A stretch of 22,054 bases of DNA from Parabacteroides hominis (GTDB taxonomy: Bacteria; Bacteroidota; Bacteroidia; Bacteroidales; Tannerellaceae): assembly GCF_014287585.1 (NCBI RefSeq), contig NZ_JACOOJ010000052.1, forward strand, positions 1 through 22,054, given 5' to 3'. Below are positions 7,882 through 15,341 of this stretch, piece by piece. Positions within the stretch are counted from its first letter, which is position 1; each line of letters opens with the position of its first letter. The position numbers were made by a program, and so were the translations under genes. Under the pieces are notes generated by a model that saw nothing but the letters and a program-made list of their open reading frames with translations, was not told the DNA's origin and did not search any database.

Positions 7882-8493
7882 ATGTTTATAGAACAACCGC
7901 CCTGGTTTTACAGGGTCCTGTTTCCAGGGGTAATCTGGCGGATTCCGGCAAAGAAGAAGTGTGTATATCTCACCTTCGACGATGGCCCGATCCCTGAGGT
8001 TACCCCTTGGGTATTGGATATATTAGACAAATATGGCGTAAAGGCTACCTTCTTCTGTGTCGGTGACAATGTCCGCAAGCATCCGGACATCTACCGGATG
8101 GTACTGGACCGGGGACATCGTGTGGGCAACCATACTTTCAACCATATCCAGGGCATCCGCTTCTGGACCAAGAACTATCTGGCGAATGTGGAAAAGGCTG
8201 CCGAATATATCAAAAGCAACCTGTTCCGTCCGCCTCACGGACACATGCGTTTTCCGCAGGTAGTATGGCTCAGGAGGCATTACCGGATCATCATGTGGGA
8301 CGTGGTGACGCGCGATTATAGTCCGCACATGACACCGAACGGCGTCTTCAACGTGGTGAAGAATTACACCCGCAACGGTTCCGTAATCGTCTTTCACGAC
8401 TCGCTGAAAGCAGAAAGCAACATGCGCGAAGCGATGCCCCGGGCCATCGAATGGCTACAGGCACAAGGGTATGAGTTCAAGGTCTTTGAGTGA
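7882..8493 (+). CDS. Polysaccharide deacetylase family protein (NodB homology, CE4)
   Basis: This 203-residue protein shows all five CE4 motifs: TFDDGP (Asp33, Asp34), HTFNH (metal ligands His84 and His88), RPPHG at 116-120, WDVVTRDY with Asp140, and IVFHD with His172. Such enzymes remove acetyl groups from N-acetylated sugars in peptidoglycan or surface polysaccharide using a divalent metal. No classical signal peptide is seen. The N-terminus (PPWFYRVLFPGVIWRIP) is hydrophobic and may hold it at the membrane. It starts 2 bases after the DUF2723 stop and is immediately followed by queG, so translation is probably coupled. The substrate is not predictable from the sequence. Confidence 0.88.
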   Translation: MFIEQPPWFYRVLFPGVIWRIPAKKKCVYLTFDDGPIPEVTPWVLDILDKYGVKATFFCVGDNVRKHPDIYRMVLDRGHRVGNHTFNHIQGIRFWTKNYLANVEKAAEYIKSNLFRPPHGHMRFPQVVWLRRHYRIIMWDVVTRDYSPHMTPNGVFNVVKNYTRNGSVIVFHDSLKAESNMREAMPRAIEWLQAQGYEFKVFE

Positions 8494-9426
8494 ATGCAAA
8501 TTTCGTCTACATATATAAAAGAGAAAGCAAAAGAGATCGGCTTCGATGCCTGCGGGATCGCACAAGTGGCAACCGCAGACAGTGAAGCCTTTTTTTTTGA
8601 CAAGTGGCTGAAGGAGGGCAACCATGCCGAGATGGCATATATGGAGAACCACCGGGAAATACGGCTTAATCCCACTGGGTTGGTGGAAGGAGCCAAGACA
8701 GTCATATCCGTGGCGTTGAATTATTATCCGGAGCAGAAACTTCCGCCCGAAGCGCCTCATATCGCCTATTATGCATACGGAAAAGATTACCATTTCGTCA
8801 TAAAAGAGATGCTGAATGACTTGTGGGTCGCACTGCTGCCGCACACGGGAACGGGACAGGCAGACACAGGAACCGCCCGCTTTTTCACCGACTCCGCTCC
8901 TATCCTCGAACGCTATTGGGCTTGGAAAGCCGGACTGGGCTGGATCGGGAAGAACACGAACCTGATTATTCCCGGTAAAGGTTCTTTCTTCTTCTTGGGA
9001 GAAATTGTCACCACCCTCGAAGCGGATCATTACGACACACCGCAGAAGAACCGTTGCGGCAGTTGTACCCGTTGCCTGGATACCTGCCCGACAGGAGCAC
9101 TGGAAGGCCCCCGCCATCTGAACGCCCGCAAATGCCTCTCCTATCTCACCATCGAGAACCGCGGAGAAATCCCCGTCGAACAGGCCGCCCGCCTCGGTAA
9201 CCGCCTCTACGGCTGCGACACCTGCCAAGAGGTCTGCCCCTGGAACCGTTTCGCCCGCCCGACCCGGATAGAGGCATTCCGTCCGTCCAAAGAATTACTC
9301 CAGATAAGCCGGAAGGAAATCGACAGCATGACAGAAGAAGATTATCGTCGCATCTTTGCCAAATCAGCTGTAAAACGAGCCAAATATGAAGGTTTAATGC
9401 GTACACGAGATGCATGGCGAAAGTGA
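8494..9426 (+). CDS. queG: Epoxyqueuosine reductase QueG
   Basis: This 310-residue cytosolic enzyme catalyses the last step of queuosine synthesis, reducing epoxyqueuosine to queuosine in the tRNA anticodon with a cobalamin cofactor and two [4Fe-4S] clusters. The ferredoxin-type cysteines are present: CGSCTRCLDTC (188-198), Cys214, and CDTCQEVC (241-248). TDSAPILER contains the conserved Asp at 134, and GWIGKNTNLI follows. It is the short QueG form without the long C-terminal repeat domain. Its ATG directly abuts the TGA of the deacetylase gene (TGAATG). A run of nine T at 8590-8598 encodes FFF at 33-35 and is a potential slippage spot. The enzyme has no obvious functional link to its two operon partners. 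Confidence 0.95.
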   Translation: MQISSTYIKEKAKEIGFDACGIAQVATADSEAFFFDKWLKEGNHAEMAYMENHREIRLNPTGLVEGAKTVISVALNYYPEQKLPPEAPHIAYYAYGKDYHFVIKEMLNDLWVALLPHTGTGQADTGTARFFTDSAPILERYWAWKAGLGWIGKNTNLIIPGKGSFFFLGEIVTTLEADHYDTPQKNRCGSCTRCLDTCPTGALEGPRHLNARKCLSYLTIENRGEIPVEQAARLGNRLYGCDTCQEVCPWNRFARPTRIEAFRPSKELLQISRKEIDSMTEEDYRRIFAKSAVKRAKYEGLMRTRDAWRK

Positions 9427-9466
9427 TTTTATAGAAGAAAATTTCAAGCATGTTATAGATATTAAG

Positions 9467-9474
9467 TATATTTG
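9467..9474 (+). promoter_or_regulatory. -7 box of the toxin-antitoxin operon
   Basis: TATATTTG is an exact TAnnTTTG match, 17 bases before the antitoxin ATG. No good -33 element stands out upstream. Confidence 0.5.
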
Positions 9475-9491
9475 TAGCAAAACATTACAAG

Positions 9492-9794
9492 ATGGCAACA
9501 ATAGCATTACAGAGAAAAAGGAAGAATATCGATCTGCCGGTAGAAACTTTGCAAAAACTTTCTATCGTAGCAGCCGAACAGGGCAAGAGCTTAAAATCAT
9601 ATATCGAAAGTATTTTAATAAAAAAGGCCGAAACTTTGAACATACAAACCACAGCTAATCCAAGTCCGAGTAACGATACTTGGTTTGACGACCCCGACAA
9701 CATGGCATCAGTCATGCGCGGCATTGAAGACATTAAGCACGGCCGATCTAAAACTTATACCGCAGAAGAAATCAAAAAACTGTTGGATATATGA
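9492..9794 (+). CDS. Antitoxin of a YoeB-type pair (ribbon-helix-helix-like)
   Basis: The 100-residue protein has an N-terminal ribbon-helix-helix pattern: a strand (RKNIDLPVE), a helix (LQKLSIVAAEQ), a turn (GKS), then a second helix (LKSYIESILIKKAE). An acidic C-terminal part follows (DDPDNMASVMRGIEDI), ending in a helix rich in charge. The N-terminus would bind DNA and the C-terminus would neutralise the toxin. The stop overlaps the toxin start (ATGA), typical of antitoxin-first operons. YoeB usually pairs with a YefM/Phd antitoxin, so this partner type is noteworthy. The exact family was not recognised beyond the fold. Autoregulation of the promoter just upstream is the expected behaviour. 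Confidence 0.8.
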   Translation: MATIALQRKRKNIDLPVETLQKLSIVAAEQGKSLKSYIESILIKKAETLNIQTTANPSPSNDTWFDDPDNMASVMRGIEDIKHGRSKTYTAEEIKKLLDI

Positions 9795-10069
9795 GTTATA
9801 AACTTATACTGGCCGAAGAAGCCGAACGGGACCTTTTATTGTGGAAAAAATCCGGACAGAAAAAAGACCTTTTGAAAATCCTGTCTTTGTTTAAAAAACT
9901 CGAAGAACACCCAACTACAGGAACGGGGCAAGTAGAACAACTGAAGGGAAATTTATCTGGTTATTGGAGCAGACGCATCAATAAACACTTCCGTACCATC
10001 TATGCCATCCATGAAGATATAGTGACAGTTGAAGTCATTTCTGCCAGAAAACATTACGATAATAAATAA
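9791..10069 (+). CDS. yoeB: Txe/YoeB family addiction module toxin
   Basis: The 92-residue toxin matches YoeB throughout: the middle segment EEHPTTGTG, then LKGNLSGYWSRRIN, and the end ISARKHYDNK. YoeB is a ribosome-dependent mRNA endonuclease. The expected active-site residues are present: Glu49, Arg68, His88 and Tyr89. The length is close to the 84-residue E. coli protein, so the gene looks intact. It overlaps the antitoxin by 4 bases. The S37 peptidase gene begins 18 bases after its stop and may be co-transcribed with the module. Confidence 0.92.
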   Translation: MSYKLILAEEAERDLLLWKKSGQKKDLLKILSLFKKLEEHPTTGTGQVEQLKGNLSGYWSRRINKHFRTIYAIHEDIVTVEVISARKHYDNK

Positions 10070-10087
10070 TCAATAAAAACAAACCTC

Positions 10088-11377
10088 ATGAAAAGAACAA
10101 TCTATCTATTGCTCCTGTCCTGTGTTTGGGTGCTGACAGCATTTGCAAACCCAAGTGAATTACAAAAGAAATTAGAAGGACTGAAAGGTATCAGCGGCAT
10201 CGAGAAGCTGGAATCGGATCATTATGCCGAGAAATATCTCGTACGCATCACCCAGCCTGTCGACCATCGTGACCCGGCAGCCGGAACATTTACGCAACGC
10301 GTAATCGTCTCTCATGTCGGTTTTGACCGACCGACCATATTGGTCACGGAAGGATATGGTGCGGCGTATGCCTTGAACCCGCGCTATCAGGAAGAGCTGT
10401 CTAAGCTGCTCGATGCCAATATGGTATTCGTGGAATACCGTTATTTTCTCGAATCCACCCCGAATCCCTGCAATTGGGACTACCTGACGGCAGAGAACTC
10501 GGCCTACGACCTGCATAATGTCAACCGGACATTCAAGCAACTGTACGCCGGTAAATGGGTCAGTACCGGCATCAGCAAAGGCGGACAGACCACCTGCCTG
10601 TACCGTGCCTGGTTCCCGGACGACGTAGACTTCTCCGTCCCCTACGTAGCCCCCTTGAACCGCGGTGTGGAAGACGGGCGCCACGAACCCTTCCTCCGCA
10701 AGGTCGGCACGAAGAAAGACCGCCAAAAGATCGAAGCTTTCCAAACCGAAATCCTGAAACGCAAGGAAGAAATCGTCCCGATGCTGGAAAAGTTCTGCAA
10801 GGACAAGAAGCTGGAATTCCGTATTCCGATGGCCGAAGTATTGGATTATTGTGTTTTGGAATACCCGTTCGCCCTCTGGCAATGGGGTACGCCGACCAGT
10901 GTGATCCCGCCGCTCACATCCGATACTAAGACACTGTTTTACCATTTGGCCGATATCAGCGGCCCCGACTATTTTGCCGAAAACCAGCCAAACATCTCCT
11001 TCTTCGTACAGGCTGCCCGCGAATTGGGCTACTACGGCTACGACACGAAACCGTTCCGCAAATACCTGACAATCGACAGCAGCAAAGGATATCTGAACCG
11101 CATCATGCTACCGAAAGAACTGGTCGACAAAGTAGAATACCGCCCCGAACTCTACCATAAAGTCTACGATTTCCTCCGTGACAACGATCCGAAGATGATC
11201 TTTATCTATGGCGAAGTAGACCCGTGGAGCGCCACCCGTGTCCCGACCTTCAAAGGCAAGGTAAACGAACAAGTCTACATCCAACCCGGAGGCAGCCACC
11301 GCGCCCGTATCAGCAACATGCCGGAAGACTTGAAGGAAAAGATACTGACGCAGATCAATAAATGGCTGGCGGAATAG
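10088..11377 (+). CDS. Secreted S37-family serine peptidase (PS-10-like tripeptidyl aminopeptidase)
   Basis: The 429-residue protein has a signal peptide (cleavage likely after Ala20, AFA-NP) and an alpha/beta-hydrolase body. The nucleophile elbow is TGISKGGQ with Ser163, matching the G-x-S-x-G-G pattern of the Streptomyces PS-10 family. The likely acid is Asp378 (IYGEVDPWS) and the histidine is His404 (GGSHRAR). Known relatives release tripeptides from the N-terminus of peptides, so a role in periplasmic or extracellular peptide use is inferred. The gene sits directly behind the toxin-antitoxin module. The next gene is separated by 178 bases containing a large hairpin. Confidence 0.82.
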   Translation: MKRTIYLLLLSCVWVLTAFANPSELQKKLEGLKGISGIEKLESDHYAEKYLVRITQPVDHRDPAAGTFTQRVIVSHVGFDRPTILVTEGYGAAYALNPRYQEELSKLLDANMVFVEYRYFLESTPNPCNWDYLTAENSAYDLHNVNRTFKQLYAGKWVSTGISKGGQTTCLYRAWFPDDVDFSVPYVAPLNRGVEDGRHEPFLRKVGTKKDRQKIEAFQTEILKRKEEIVPMLEKFCKDKKLEFRIPMAEVLDYCVLEYPFALWQWGTPTSVIPPLTSDTKTLFYHLADISGPDYFAENQPNISFFVQAARELGYYGYDTKPFRKYLTIDSSKGYLNRIMLPKELVDKVEYRPELYHKVYDFLRDNDPKMIFIYGEVDPWSATRVPTFKGKVNEQVYIQPGGSHRARISNMPEDLKEKILTQINKWLAE

Positions 11378-11382
11378 TATCT

Positions 11383-11443
11383 ATAACCCTATGCCTTACG
11401 ATGGCTAAAGCATAGGGTTAGCTATCGTAAGGCATAGGGTTAT
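11383..11443. repeat. 61-bp hairpin with a third copy of the arm in its loop
   Basis: Arms of 26 bases (11383-11408 and 11418-11443) pair along their whole length, with one G-T wobble. The 11-mer GCATAGGGTTA occurs at 11410-11420 and 11432-11442 and inverted at 11384-11394. Two exclusive stems can therefore form. There is no T-run on either side, so this is not an ordinary terminator. It lies 6 bases after the peptidase stop. Confidence 0.75.
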
Positions 11444-11503
11444 CGTTCGGATGACACTTTCAAAAGAATAATGGATAACGACCGCTTTTCAACAAAATAT
11501 AAT

Positions 11504-11511
11504 TATCTTTG
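11504..11511 (+). promoter_or_regulatory. -7 box of the lipoprotein gene
   Basis: TATCTTTG matches TAnnTTTG exactly, 44 bases before the ATG at 11556. A weak T-rich -33 region precedes it near 11484-11489. Confidence 0.5.
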
Positions 11512-11555
11512 TATATGTGTTTCACCTATTGTCTAACTTATTAATAAAGAAGTAA

Positions 11556-12269
11556 ATGAAAAAGAATCTCTTGTTTCAGTTCCTGCTGGCGGCATTTCTG
11601 CTCCCGGCTTTTTCCTGTTCGGATGACGATTCCACTCCGGAAATCGACAATGCAACAACCTTGAACATGCTCGACGCAGAAAACGGCAAGACCCGCTTGG
11701 GCAACTCCGATATCTATATCAATGCAGCAAACAATTTCGAGACAAACAGATGCCTGATCGTCGAACTCGGTTCGTCGAAAGGACTCGGAAGGGTTGTCCC
11801 GCCCCAAATCAGCGAGGGATTGGTCAACCAGGTAGCCGTAACGCCGGGACATCTCTACCAGGCTTTCAAGGGAGATGCTGTGATGCGGTTTCCTTCGGGG
11901 AAGTTGGCACTGGCGCTGGCTGGCGACTACTATCAGTTCTATGTCGACTCCGAGATCAAGAAAGAGGAAAGAAGGATAGGAGCCGTTGTCCGGTTTGCTC
12001 TGATCAATCCAGAGGCCGACGGGATGCCTGCCTACGACAGTACGATCGGGACAGTGGTCAGCGGCACTGAAAACGAAGTTGTCTATGAATTCCCGAAAGG
12101 CACAGAGTTTAGCTACGATAGCGATCTGGAAGATATTTTCCAGATTTCGACTGAAGGCGGAGTCCTGAAAATGAGTCTTCTACTCACGTGGCACGACATC
12201 CGGGGCAACTACGCCATCTATGCCCGGCATAATGAGATTTATACGAAAGTATATCTCAAAGTGGAATAA
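11556..12269 (+). CDS. Lipoprotein of unknown function (resembles the DUF5036 group)
   Basis: This 237-residue protein has a lipoprotein signal with Cys at residue 21 (PAFSC), followed by SDDD, the acidic run that often marks surface-exposed Bacteroidetes lipoproteins. The mature part begins with LDAENGKTRLGNSDIYI and is rich in predicted beta strands (GDYYQFYVDSE, EVVYEFPKG). I recall similar ENGKTxLGNSD openings in small Bacteroides lipoproteins grouped as DUF5036, but this is from memory and unverified. No catalytic motif is seen. The gene has its own promoter. Its stop directly abuts the stop of the convergent YqaA-like gene with no base between them and no visible terminator. Confidence 0.72.
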   Translation: MKKNLLFQFLLAAFLLPAFSCSDDDSTPEIDNATTLNMLDAENGKTRLGNSDIYINAANNFETNRCLIVELGSSKGLGRVVPPQISEGLVNQVAVTPGHLYQAFKGDAVMRFPSGKLALALAGDYYQFYVDSEIKKEERRIGAVVRFALINPEADGMPAYDSTIGTVVSGTENEVVYEFPKGTEFSYDSDLEDIFQISTEGGVLKMSLLLTWHDIRGNYAIYARHNEIYTKVYLKVE

Positions 12270-12719
12270 TCAGAACATTCCTTGTACTTTATAGACAAAT
12301 TCCATCCAAACCCAATATCGGATCGCCTTTCCGAGAAACATCGAGATAGCCACGATCCAGATATTGGCACGGAGGAAACCGAGTGCCACGGCGATAAAAT
12401 CGCCTATGCCGGGAAGGAAGACGAAAAAGCCCATCCAGGAACCTTTCCCCTTTATCCAATCCTGTACTTTCTGCAATTTGACGGCATCCAGTTTCAGATA
12501 TTTCTCTATCCATTCGACCTTGCCCAGCATACCGAGCCAGTAACAACTCATACCGCCTAAAAAATTACCCAGCGTAGCCGCAATCATACAGGGCCAGTAG
12601 GCCGCTCCCGCCAACAACACGCCGGTCAGAACAACCTCGCTGCTGAACGGCAAAACGGTGGCAGCTAAGAAAGAGGCGATGAACACGCCGATATATCCGT
12701 ATTCTATAAGAAATTCCAT
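12270..12719 (-). CDS. YqaA/DedA-like membrane protein (VTT domain)
   Basis: The product is 149 residues from the ATG at 12719 (MEFLIEYGYIGVFIASFLAA). This start is preferred to an upstream ATG at 12836, because the extension lies inside the upstream gene in another frame and has no family features. There are about four hydrophobic segments. The family landmarks are FLAATVLPFSSEVVL near 17-31, GNFLGGMSCYWLG, and the F-LPGIGDFIAVALGFLR stretch. DedA-related proteins are inner-membrane proteins implicated in lipid scrambling and membrane homeostasis. The specific function of YqaA members is unknown. It overlaps the end of the upstream membrane-protein gene by 16 bases and so is probably translationally coupled to it. 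Confidence 0.85.
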   Translation of the reverse strand: MEFLIEYGYIGVFIASFLAATVLPFSSEVVLTGVLLAGAAYWPCMIAATLGNFLGGMSCYWLGMLGKVEWIEKYLKLDAVKLQKVQDWIKGKGSWMGFFVFLPGIGDFIAVALGFLRANIWIVAISMFLGKAIRYWVWMEFVYKVQGMF

Positions 12720-13717
12720 ATCCGAATGAATAGAGTGGCAATCAGGACTGCCACAGTTGCAAAAAACGACCAAAACACGATCTTGCCCCGTGTCACCGTA
12801 AAAAAGTGGGCGATCAGGATAGAGGCTGGCACGCAAGCTGTTTCCAGAAACTCTTCCGAAACCTGTTCATAAAGGAAATACAGACTGAACGCCCACACGG
12901 ACATCGCAATCAGGAACGAGAGGAACTGACGGGAGCGAAGCGAATCTTCCGTATCGTGCATGACGATATTCAGGGAAGCGACAACCGTCAACAGGGCAAT
13001 CGCCATAATACTGATCCAATCCAGCAACACGATTCCGTCCGTGGCAAGGAAGCGCACCTTGAAGAGTGTTGAGAAAGGAACGCTGAACAGCGTGAAATCC
13101 CGTTGCCAGACACACCACCCCAACAGGAACCAATACACCGTCGCCACCCCTAACAAAGAAGCGATAAAAGTACGGGGCGTCAACGAACGGAAATTATACA
13201 TCCCCAGCCAAAACAACGGCAGAAACCAGAGCAAGTGAATCCAGAGCAGGCTGCCGATACCGATCAGCAAGGCGGCACTGTAGGCCTTTTCTCTCGCTTC
13301 GGGATCATGATAGGTCGTGAACAGCTGGTAAATCGCCAGGATCAGGCAGAAAACACCGACCGAAGTCGATTTCAAGGGAAAGAAATCGGGATTCGTACTG
13401 ATGAACAGGACATAGAAGAGAAAGGGCAACATCGTCTTCTCCCGTATCAGCACCAGCACATAGTTCGCACGATGCAAAAGGAAAGCCCCCCCGAACATCA
13501 ATGCCATCCCGATGATATAGGTAAATTCTTTGCCTGGCAATGCCTGGCAAATCGTATTCCAGAGAGGAGTAGCCGAGACCTCGCCATAGACAGGATAGCC
13601 CACGGAGTACAAATAACTGACCACCCAACAGACGATACATGCCAATAAGACCGGAACGAATGTCGGCGGTGCAGAAAAGTCGAATCGACGGGAATATTTG
13701 TTATAAGCTACTCGCAT
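12704..13717 (-). CDS. Polytopic inner-membrane protein of unknown function
   Basis: This 337-residue protein has about ten hydrophobic helices and short charged loops. It begins with a cytoplasmic basic segment (MRVAYNKYSRRFDF). The helix-rich architecture and the FYVLFISTNPDFFPLKSTSVG stretch resemble the Bacteroidetes DUF6427-type membrane proteins, but I cannot confirm membership. No catalytic motif was recognised. The YqaA-like gene starts inside its last codons (16-base overlap), so the two are likely made together. Upstream of its start lies the 248-bp palindromic element that separates it from purD. No clear promoter was seen in the 34 bases between element and start. Confidence 0.75.
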   Translation of the reverse strand: MRVAYNKYSRRFDFSAPPTFVPVLLACIVCWVVSYLYSVGYPVYGEVSATPLWNTICQALPGKEFTYIIGMALMFGGAFLLHRANYVLVLIREKTMLPFLFYVLFISTNPDFFPLKSTSVGVFCLILAIYQLFTTYHDPEAREKAYSAALLIGIGSLLWIHLLWFLPLFWLGMYNFRSLTPRTFIASLLGVATVYWFLLGWCVWQRDFTLFSVPFSTLFKVRFLATDGIVLLDWISIMAIALLTVVASLNIVMHDTEDSLRSRQFLSFLIAMSVWAFSLYFLYEQVSEEFLETACVPASILIAHFFTVTRGKIVFWSFFATVAVLIATLFIRIWNFL

Positions 13718-13751
13718 TTTTGATCAGGAATAGATAAATGATGGTTTACAT

Positions 13752-13999
13752 GTGAGCCAACAGACAAGGCAAGCCTTATACCGTAGGCTCTCTTTTGCCG
13801 TCTGCTTCAGCAGACGGATAGATGATTGTTCCGGCTTTGCCGGTTCCTCTGTGGGTTTTAACCCCTTTAAATACAATAGAAGAAAGGGACTAAAGTCCAC
13901 AGAGGAAGAGGCTTTGCCTTCAGATCTTTTAAACCGTCTGCTGAAGCAGACGACAAAAGAGAGCCTGCAACACAAGGCTTGCCTCGTCTGTTAGCTCAC
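13752..13999. repeat. 248-bp palindromic (MITE-like) element
   Basis: The ends are inverted repeats: GTGAGCCAACAGACAAGGCA begins at 13752, and its near-complement ends at 13999, with 24 of 26 end bases matching. Inside are nested arms: CTCTCTTTTG and CAAAAGAGAG; two hairpin palindromes, CCGTCTGCTTCAGCAGACGG at 13798-13817 and CCGTCTGCTGAAGCAGACG at 13934-13952; and CTCTGTGG with CCACAGAG. The sequence folds on itself almost end to end. It carries no transposase and no believable gene. Because it is a palindrome, both strands yield similar open frames of about 80 codons, which I judge non-coding. Confidence 0.8.
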
Positions 14000-14027
14000 C
14001 CCATAAATCAGCATTTATGACAACAAT

Positions 14028-15299
14028 TTATAAATCAAATCCGATATCGCTACGGAAATATTTCTTTTCGAAATCGATGAGCTTAGCACCGGCGAAGGAT
14101 CGGGCAAGGGCTTCTTCCTTGTTGACCCCGTAAGAGCTGACAGCGATGACACGACCGCCATTAGTCAGGATCTGTCCGTCGGCAGCTTTTGTCCCGGCAT
14201 GGAAAACGATGTTTTCAGCGGAGACCTTATCCAGGCCACTGACAACCTTTCCTTTTTCATACGCTTCGGGATAACCGCCGCTTACCAGCATAACCGTTAC
14301 AGCCGCACGCGGATCGTGCACCAGTGTACGGCTACCCAAATTACCTTCGGCCACACCTTCCAACAGTTCAACCAGGTCGCTCTGGATACGCAACATGACA
14401 ACTTCCGTTTCCGGGTCACCCATGCGGCAATTATATTCGATCACCATCGGTTCGCCCTTCACATTGATCAGGCCGAGGAAAACGAAACCCTTATAGTCGA
14501 TATTTTCCGCTTTCAGCCCTTCTATCGTCGGGCGGATAATGCGCTCGTCCACTTTCTGCATAAACACCTCGTCGGCAAAAGGAACCGGAGACACGGCTCC
14601 CATGCCGCCTGTATTCAAACCTGTATTGCCTTCGCCGATACGCTTGTAGTCTTTTGCCACCGGAAGCACTTTGTAGCTTTCGCCATCCGTCATCACGAAT
14701 ACGGAACATTCGATACCGTCCAGGAACTCTTCGATCACGACCGTCTTGCTGGCATCGCCGAACATACCGCCCAACATATCGCCCAGTTCCTTCTTCGCTT
14801 CTTCGAGCGTGTCGAGGATCAACACCCCTTTACCGGCAGCCAGACCATCGGCCTTCAACACATAAGGAGCCTGCAATTCTTCCAGGAAAGCATACCCTTC
14901 TTCCAAATTTCCGGCTGAGATACTCTTATAACGGGCAGTCGGGATGTTGTGACGCATCATGAACGCCTTCGCAAAGTCCTTGCTGCCTTCCAGCTGCGCT
15001 CCCTCTTTCGAAGGGCCGATCACCGGAATACCTGCCAGGGCGGCATCGTTCTTGAAATAGTCATACACCCCTTTTACCAGCGGATCTTCCGGGCCTACCA
15101 CCACCATACCGATATGGTTTGCCAACGCAAAGTCCTTGATAGCAGGGAAATCGTCCGCCTTGATATTTACATTCGTACCCACCAATGCAGTTCCCGCATT
15201 ACCGGGGGCAATGAATAACTGATCTACTTTCGGGCTTTGAGCAATCTTCCAGGCTATTGCATGTTCGCGGCCGCCTGAGCCAAGTAATAATATGTTCAT
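14028..15299 (-). CDS. purD: Phosphoribosylamine-glycine ligase (GARS)
   Basis: PurD joins phosphoribosylamine and glycine with ATP to form GAR, the second step of de novo purine synthesis. The 423-residue product starts at [18 protein letters not shown] (ATG 15299). An ATG 27 bases upstream would add residues not seen in the family. ATP-grasp features follow in order: [54 protein letters not shown], and [14 protein letters not shown] near the C-terminus. The length is typical. It is the last gene of the cysE to purD run on this strand, 42 bases after the PtpA-like gene. The palindromic element lies 28 bases beyond its stop. Confidence 0.97.
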   Translation of the reverse strand: MNILLLGSGGREHAIAWKIAQSPKVDQLFIAPGNAGTALVGTNVNIKADDFPAIKDFALANHIGMVVVGPEDPLVKGVYDYFKNDAALAGIPVIGPSKEGAQLEGSKDFAKAFMMRHNIPTARYKSISAGNLEEGYAFLEELQAPYVLKADGLAAGKGVLILDTLEEAKKELGDMLGGMFGDASKTVVIEEFLDGIECSVFVMTDGESYKVLPVAKDYKRIGEGNTGLNTGGMGAVSPVPFADEVFMQKVDERIIRPTIEGLKAENIDYKGFVFLGLINVKGEPMVIEYNCRMGDPETEVVMLRIQSDLVELLEGVAEGNLGSRTLVHDPRAAVTVMLVSGGYPEAYEKGKVVSGLDKVSAENIVFHAGTKAADGQILTNGGRVIAVSSYGVNKEEALARSFAGAKLIDFEKKYFRSDIGFDL

Positions 15300-15341
15300 A
15301 TTGTAGTTCTTTTTATATTTTGTCAATTCTGATACGCCTCC

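Noticed and set aside
12720..12836. N-terminal extension of the YqaA-like gene
   Set aside because: It lies inside the upstream membrane-protein gene; the ATG at 12719 gives the usual family N-terminus.
13724..13994. Two open frames of about 80 codons, one on each strand, with similar products
   Set aside because: They lie in the palindromic element, so the similarity of the two products is simply due to the self-complementary DNA.
14199..14918. 239-codon open frame on the plus strand within purD
   Set aside because: It is antisense to a confidently identified gene; its His- and Phe-rich composition is typical of reverse-strand translation.
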